Part shown: one piece after another, positions 41,682-45,163 of the stretch
Position numbering within the stretch: the first letter of the stretch is position 1
Layout: the number at the start of each line of letters is the position of its first letter
Source: Methylococcales bacterium
GTDB taxonomy: Bacteria; Pseudomonadota; Gammaproteobacteria; Methylococcales; Methylomonadaceae
NCBI GenBank assembly: GCA_028712795.1
Contig: JAQTPT010000032.1
Coordinates: forward strand, 1-45,163
Length of the DNA stretch: 45,163 nt
Reading direction: 5' to 3'
Notes under the pieces: generated by a model
Seen by the model: the letters and a program-made list of their open reading frames with translations, nothing else
What the model was told of the DNA's origin: nothing
The model's database searches: none
Program-made: the position numbers and the translations under genes

Positions 41682-41912
41682 TTAATGATTTCCGTTCCGA
41701 GCCTTGTTCAGTGAACGAAGCAGTCTTTGAGCATTGGCGGGATTCGATAATAAATAATGCGTTTCTTGCCAAGCGTTGAAGTCCACTAATGACAAAATAA
41801 CCACGTGGTTATTGTTTTCACGGTTGACGATGCAAGGCTCATGGTCTTGACAGATTTTCTGGCAAACTTGGTCAAAATTTTGTTGGGCTTCTTTAAAAAA
41901 AATGCTTTGCAT
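41682..41912 (-). CDS. Orphan Phd/YefM-family antitoxin
   Basis: The 76-aa protein starts MQSIFFKEAQQNFDQVCQKICQDHEPCIVNRENNNHVVILSLVDFNAWQET, the Phd/YefM fold (N-terminal DNA-binding half, VxLS.xDxxxxxET hinge). Longer upstream frames add AT-rich, unlikely residues. A toxin of the YoeB/Doc type normally follows at once, but here nirF starts 11 bp later, so the toxin is absent. The protein may act only as a DNA-binding regulator, or be a remnant. No strong ribosome site is visible. Confidence 0.75.
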   Translation of the reverse strand: MQSIFFKEAQQNFDQVCQKICQDHEPCIVNRENNNHVVILSLVDFNAWQETHYLLSNPANAQRLLRSLNKARNGNH

Positions 41913-42003
41913 AAAGTTATACTGGGAAAAGGTAACAATTGCTTTAAAGAGATTAGGAACGATAAAAAATTTTTTCAAGTCATATTCCGCACTCGCTAAA
42001 ATT

Positions 42004-42771
42004 TTAATCGTCCAGGCCAGGTTCTTTCACCACATCGTTAAAATCATGAGCGGGTTCTTTACTGTCCAGATAGTTTTTATAAGCAGAGTCTGCTTTAGTT
42101 ATAGCTTGCCCTTCGGCTAAATAATTAGACGGGACAATTTTTGCTCCGGCATTTACAAGGCTGGCGATTGCCGTCGAGCCTATATGCTCGCAGGCATTTA
42201 GTCCTTGTACAACACTTGCCTGATTTTGTGGCGGTTGATTTTGACTTACCTTCCACTTGCCTGATAGCCGAGTAATTACCATTTCAATCCCCACAATTGC
42301 CTCAATTAGCTTTTCGGTAAAGTCGTGTGGAGCGTCCGATACTTTCCACGGCTCAGCAAATGCCGCCTCATTATGCGCGGTCAGGGCCTCAAGCTGGCTT
42401 CGAACCCAGGCAGTATCATCAATGATGCGCAAATGGCCGTAAGCGTGAACAACCGTGTAATTCCATGTAGGAACAACCTTTCCCGCCTCCTGTTTGGTAA
42501 TGTACCAAGACGGACTAATGTACGCATCGGGGCCATGAAATATCGCCAACACTTCAATATCCGAATCCAGATCGCGCCAGACTGGATTTGAGCGAGCAAC
42601 GTGTCCTCGTAACGTACCAAACTGGGAGGACTGTTCCGAAAGATGCAACGGAATGTGATTAGCGTTAATTTCATTTGAAGCGAGCGTAACCAGCGTGGCT
42701 AGCGGTCGGGCCCGAATCAGTTCGTGCATGGCCTCGATGCTCGGCTGCTCGAAATGCGTGGGTATGTACAT
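42004..42771 (-). CDS. PaiB-family FMN-binding protein
   Basis: The 255-aa protein matches the FMN-binding negative transcriptional regulator (PaiB) family: YIPTHFEQPSIEAMHELIRARPLATLVTLA, ANHIPLHL, GHVARSNPVWRD, IFHGPDAYISPSWYITK, VPTWNYTVVHAYGHLRI and a short motif GIEMVITRLSGKWKVSQNQP. Despite the name, most members have not been shown to regulate. The C-terminal 50 residues (after GLNACEHIGS) are an extension not usual for the family. It lies between the cytochrome genes and the antitoxin, separated from the former by a palindromic repeat. Confidence 0.85.
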   Translation of the reverse strand: MYIPTHFEQPSIEAMHELIRARPLATLVTLASNEINANHIPLHLSEQSSQFGTLRGHVARSNPVWRDLDSDIEVLAIFHGPDAYISPSWYITKQEAGKVVPTWNYTVVHAYGHLRIIDDTAWVRSQLEALTAHNEAAFAEPWKVSDAPHDFTEKLIEAIVGIEMVITRLSGKWKVSQNQPPQNQASVVQGLNACEHIGSTAIASLVNAGAKIVPSNYLAEGQAITKADSAYKNYLDSKEPAHDFNDVVKEPGLDD

Positions 42772-42810
42772 GTGTATTCCAGGATAACGTAATTTAAATA
42801 TTCTATTTGC

Positions 42811-42910
42811 ATCGCTACCACGCTTTGCGTAGAAATGGATTCAGTTCCGCCTCAGCAGTACGGGACACATAGCGTCTCAGGTGGCATTCCCACGCAAAGC
42901 GTGGGAATTA
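42811..42910. repeat. REP-like repeat block
   Basis: ATTCCCACGC (42886-42895) and GCGTGGGAAT (42899-42908) form a 10-bp hairpin with loop AAA. A related half, CCACGCTTTGCG, lies at 42818-42829, joined by GTTCCGCCTCAGCAGTACGG-type sequence. I recall this kind of block as a common dispersed repeat in methanotroph and related genomes. It starts about 39 bp upstream of the PaiB-like gene. Confidence 0.6.
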
Positions 42911-42921
42911 TAAAATCAATT

Positions 42922-43227
42922 TTAATGCTTACCGTTTCGCAAAACCCCAACCAGCCACAACGCCTCATCATGATTTATAAACGGCTGCCACGGCGGCATG
43001 GCGGTGCCTTTGCGTCCGTTAAGAATCGTCGAGACCAAAAACTCGTCCGTTTTTCCGGCCAGGCTGTCAGGCAATAACGCTGGCCCCATTCCGCCTTGCA
43101 AGGTTAAGCCATGACACGCGCCGCAATCATTTTTAAGCAGATTAAGGAGTATGGTTTGCCGTTCCGGCGAAGGCTCTGCTGCCAAACAGCTGGTGGTGAT
43201 ACAGAGTAATGGCAGCCACTTTTTCAT
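42922..43227 (-). CDS. Small periplasmic cytochrome c
   Basis: The 101-aa protein has a signal peptide (MKKWLPLLCITTSCLAAE), one heme-binding site NDCGACHGLTLQGG and a likely Met ligand in GTAMPPWQPF, the layout of a class I monoheme cytochrome c. I placed the start at the ATG that gives a clean signal peptide; the longer frame from 43356 runs through a repeat. In nir operons, NirC and NirM are such cytochromes, serving d1 assembly or electron delivery to NirS; which one this is cannot be decided. Confidence 0.8.
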   Translation of the reverse strand: MKKWLPLLCITTSCLAAEPSPERQTILLNLLKNDCGACHGLTLQGGMGPALLPDSLAGKTDEFLVSTILNGRKGTAMPPWQPFINHDEALWLVGVLRNGKH

Positions 43228-43292
43228 AGTCAGTTTAAATGTACAAAAATAGTTAAACGTTTTTTCGGCTTTCAACTTAACGCACAATAGTG

Positions 43293-43365
43293 CCGTAGGA
43301 TGCGCTGAGATACGAAGCGCATCGTTTGCGGTTGATGCGCCTCCTTTCGTCGGCACATCCTACGG
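43293..43365. repeat. Palindromic repeat overlapping a cytochrome c stop codon
   Basis: Outer arms CCGTAGGAT (43293-43301) and ATCCTACGG (43357-43365) are perfect; inside, GATGCGC (43299-43305) pairs with GCGCATC (43317-43323). The TAG stop of the neighbouring cytochrome gene (43360-43362) is part of the right arm. Confidence 0.75.
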
Positions 43366-43671
43366 TTTTAAGCCCGAATAATACGCCGCGACATTACTAA
43401 TATCATTGTCGGTCAATGAGCCTGCAATCGCATTCATAATATCGGATTTACGGGTTTTATCGCGGTATTGTTCGAGTGCTGATTTAAGGTACGCGAAATC
43501 ACGTCCTGCCAATGGCGGAAACGGCGCATCGGCTGAAGGCGTCTTAATGCCGTGACATTGCGAGCACACCGCAGCCGCCCTTTCCTGGCCTGCGTAAATA
43601 ACCGCAGCACTAATATTCTGAGCCAATAACAGATTCAACATTAATGCGCCTGAAAGTGTAAGGAGTCTCAT
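43360..43671 (-). CDS. Small periplasmic cytochrome c (c553/NirC-like)
   Basis: The 103-aa protein has a signal peptide (RLLTLSGALMLNLLLAQNISA) and a class I monoheme cytochrome c domain: AAVCSQCHGIKTPSADAPFPPLAGRDFAYLKSAL, then the Met ligand in SDIMNAIAGSLTDNDISNVAAYYSGL, as in cytochrome c553. Its ATG overlaps the stop of the cd1 gene (TAATG). It likely donates electrons to, or helps assemble, the cd1 protein. Its last codons and stop come from a palindromic repeat. Confidence 0.85.
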   Translation of the reverse strand: MRLLTLSGALMLNLLLAQNISAAVIYAGQERAAAVCSQCHGIKTPSADAPFPPLAGRDFAYLKSALEQYRDKTRKSDIMNAIAGSLTDNDISNVAAYYSGLKP

Positions 43672-45163
43672 TATTTTACCCCTTTCATTTTTATTGCGTT
43701 CTCAAACTCGTCAGGTGAAAGACCGCGTGTCATGTATTTAACCCTGCCGTGAGAGAAGATACCCGCCGGGCTTTCCATGGCAATTGATGCCACTTTTTGT
43801 AATGACGTCGAATCATAAACGACGACTTCATCACCGCTGTAGCCCGCGCTGATATACAGGAATTTACCATCGGCACTGTATTCAGGGAAGTAAGCATGAC
43901 CGCCTACATCCAGGGTTTTAACCACTTCCAGGGTTTTCTTGTCGATCAGCTGAACCGTGCGCGCGCGTCTGTCTTTAGAAATGATATCCACAGCGACATA
44001 AGGCGCATTGGCATGGGCGGCTGGCGATTCAGTACCGCCGGAAACGGGCACTTGTTTAACCACTTCCATTTTGTCCAGATCCCAAACACTGACGACCATT
44101 TTGTCGCAATCGCCAAAGTTGGTGCCGAATCCCAATGTGCGGCCATCCACTTCGACAGCTGCGCCGCCGCCAACGTGGGGTACGCAACCTGCCTCAAGTT
44201 TTTTGATGATTTTGCGGTCTTTTAAATCAATCGCCGTGACGATGCTGTCGTCATAAGAGGCGACCATCAACTTGCTGCCGCCATGTGTCAAAAAGGCGTC
44301 ATGCAAATGGCGGCCGACATTTTCAATTTTGGTGACGGGGAAGCCTTCTTTTAAATCGACTACCCAGACCTGACCGGCATTTTCCAGGGCAATAGCAAAA
44401 ATATCGGCAAACGGCGTTCCTATGATCATGCCGGAATCGGAGGAGACCATTTTGCCGTCCGGGTCGATGCCTTCCAGTTCAAGGGTTTTTAAGGGTTCCA
44501 GTGTCTTGGCATCAAGAATGACGGCGTTGTGCGGCACATAAGAGCCTGCCATGATGTATTTGCCGTCGCGGGAAACGCCCAAGCCCGGGCCGTTGAATCC
44601 CGTTTTTACGCTACGCACCACTTGCATGGAGTACAGATCGACTTTAAATATTTCGGCGGTGTCATTTTTTACATAAGCCCAGCGCGGGTTGACGGGGTCA
44701 TAGTCGATGATGTGCGCGGCGGTGCCAGTTGCGATTTCACCGATTTGCTTATGCGTAACACTGTTGATAAACACGGCTTTTGAACCCGAACCACGCCCGT
44801 ATTTGCCCCGCGCAGCGACACCGATAACATTATTCATGTCGTCGATTTCATAGGCCGGCTTGGCCGGCAACGCGCTCTCGTCTTTAACATAGACTTTTAT
44901 TGACGCTTTAATGTCATCAATCGTCCAGGCGGGGTTGGCCAACTTGGGAGTGGTTTGCAAGTGTTTAACCAGGCCGCGAATTTCATCATCCGACAAGCGA
45001 CCGTAAAACGGGGGCATTAACGTGTCAAAACTGCCAGTCATGATGATGCTGCGCAAGGCTGTAGGACTTCGTCCTTTTAAAGTTTCGGAATTCAATCCGG
45101 GAGCAATAAATCCGCCAAGGTCTGAGCCGTGACAACTGGCGCAATTTTCTTCGTATAAGTTAT
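43671..45163 (-). CDS. nirS: Cytochrome cd1 protein (NirS-like nitrite reductase or NirN), 5' end outside the window
   Basis: The frame is open at the right edge; the first TTG inside it at 45095 is not the start. Upstream of that codon the translation reads YEENCASCHGSDLGGFIAPGLNSETLKG, so a cytochrome c domain with a CxxCH heme site (about 45149-45135) precedes the d1 propeller. The c domain ends with MPPFYGRLSDDEIRGLVKHLQ (Met ligand). The propeller has GTAAHIIDYDP, with the His in the position of the proximal d1 ligand, and two further His in HLHDAFLTHGG (44309-44298) and VPHVGGGAAVEVDG, aligned with the two catalytic His of NirS (FLHDGG, TPHPGRGANF). This favours NirS, nitrite to NO in the periplasm; NirN, the d1-finishing paralogue, is the alternative. 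It leads the nir run. Confidence 0.8.
   Translation of the reverse strand, partial: NLYEENCASCHGSDLGGFIAPGLNSETLKGRSPTALRSIIMTGSFDTLMPPFYGRLSDDEIRGLVKHLQTTPKLANPAWTIDDIKASIKVYVKDESALPAKPAYEIDDMNNVIGVAARGKYGRGSGSKAVFINSVTHKQIGEIATGTAAHIIDYDPVNPRWAYVKNDTAEIFKVDLYSMQVVRSVKTGFNGPGLGVSRDGKYIMAGSYVPHNAVILDAKTLEPLKTLELEGIDPDGKMVSSDSGMIIGTPFADIFAIALENAGQVWVVDLKEGFPVTKIENVGRHLHDAFLTHGGSKLMVASYDDSIVTAIDLKDRKIIKKLEAGCVPHVGGGAAVEVDGRTLGFGTNFGDCDKMVVSVWDLDKMEVVKQVPVSGGTESPAAHANAPYVAVDIISKDRRARTVQLIDKKTLEVVKTLDVGGHAYFPEYSADGKFLYISAGYSGDEVVVYDSTSLQKVASIAMESPAGIFSHGRVKYMTRGLSPDEFENAIKMKGVK

Noticed and set aside
1..45163. CRISPR array or rRNA genes
   Set aside because: No regularly spaced direct repeats and no rRNA-like sequence were seen anywhere.

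Overview
The window looks like chromosome of a gammaproteobacterial methanotroph (Methylococcales type). The support is a XoxJ/MxaJ-like periplasmic protein linked to PQQ methanol dehydrogenases, a bacterial glycogen locus, the gammaproteobacterial kdsD-kdsC-lptCAB-rpoN-hpf-rapZ cluster, an rpsF-rpsR-(DUF2232-like)-rplI operon, and a heme d1/cytochrome cd1 cluster. This assignment is inferred from gene content; no rRNA or species marker is present.

Layout. 1-1.8 kb is a scarred region: the 5' part of a GC-rich HAF-repeat-type secreted protein gene runs off the left edge (minus strand), followed by AT-rich DNA, a decayed IS481-like transposase, a 234-bp MITE-like element with inverted ends and a 6-bp target duplication, and a gene fragment. 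1.86-2.7 kb is the XoxJ/MxaJ-like gene. 2.8-17.1 kb is a storage-glucan locus: malQ, a GH57 glucanase and glgC on the minus strand; divergently glgB and glgA, then an unusual tail: a 58-aa protein, a protein with two CBM21 domains fused to an endonuclease/exonuclease/phosphatase (EEP) domain, a two-HKD phospholipase-D-like protein, a CE7-type acetyl esterase and a second serine esterase. 17.3-21.0 kb is core: rpsF, rpsR, a membrane protein, rplI, waaA and tRNA-Arg(CCT).

21.1-28.2 kb is accessory DNA: a degenerate IS with 27-bp inverted repeats, palindromic repeats, a secreted HExxH protein, an AhpD-like protein, a GC-rich foreign-looking patch (NmrA-like reductase, periplasmic cupin, frameshifted cytochrome P460), a broken SDR gene, a DJ-1/PfpI protein and an IS21-like end remnant. 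28.3-37.3 kb is core again: PA3496-like protein, pncC, FUN14-like protein, tsaC/sua5, and on the minus strand kdsD-kdsC-lptC-lptA-lptB-rpoN-hpf-rapZ. moaA (37.6 kb) converges on the nir cluster, which is transcribed leftward from the right edge: a cytochrome cd1 protein (5' end outside the window), two small cytochromes c, a PaiB-like protein, an orphan Phd/YefM-type antitoxin, then nirF-nirD-nirL-nirG-nirH.

How it fits together. GlgC makes ADP-glucose, GlgA polymerises it, GlgB branches it; MalQ and GH57 remodel or degrade it. The genes after glgA look like a set of glucan-targeted hydrolases. The strongest candidate for something undescribed is the tandem CBM21-EEP protein, whose architecture (glycogen-binding module plus phosphatase-superfamily catalytic domain with all motifs intact) recalls eukaryotic laforin without sharing its catalytic fold. 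The nir genes supply heme d1 for the cd1 protein; nirJ, nirE and other d1 genes are not in view.
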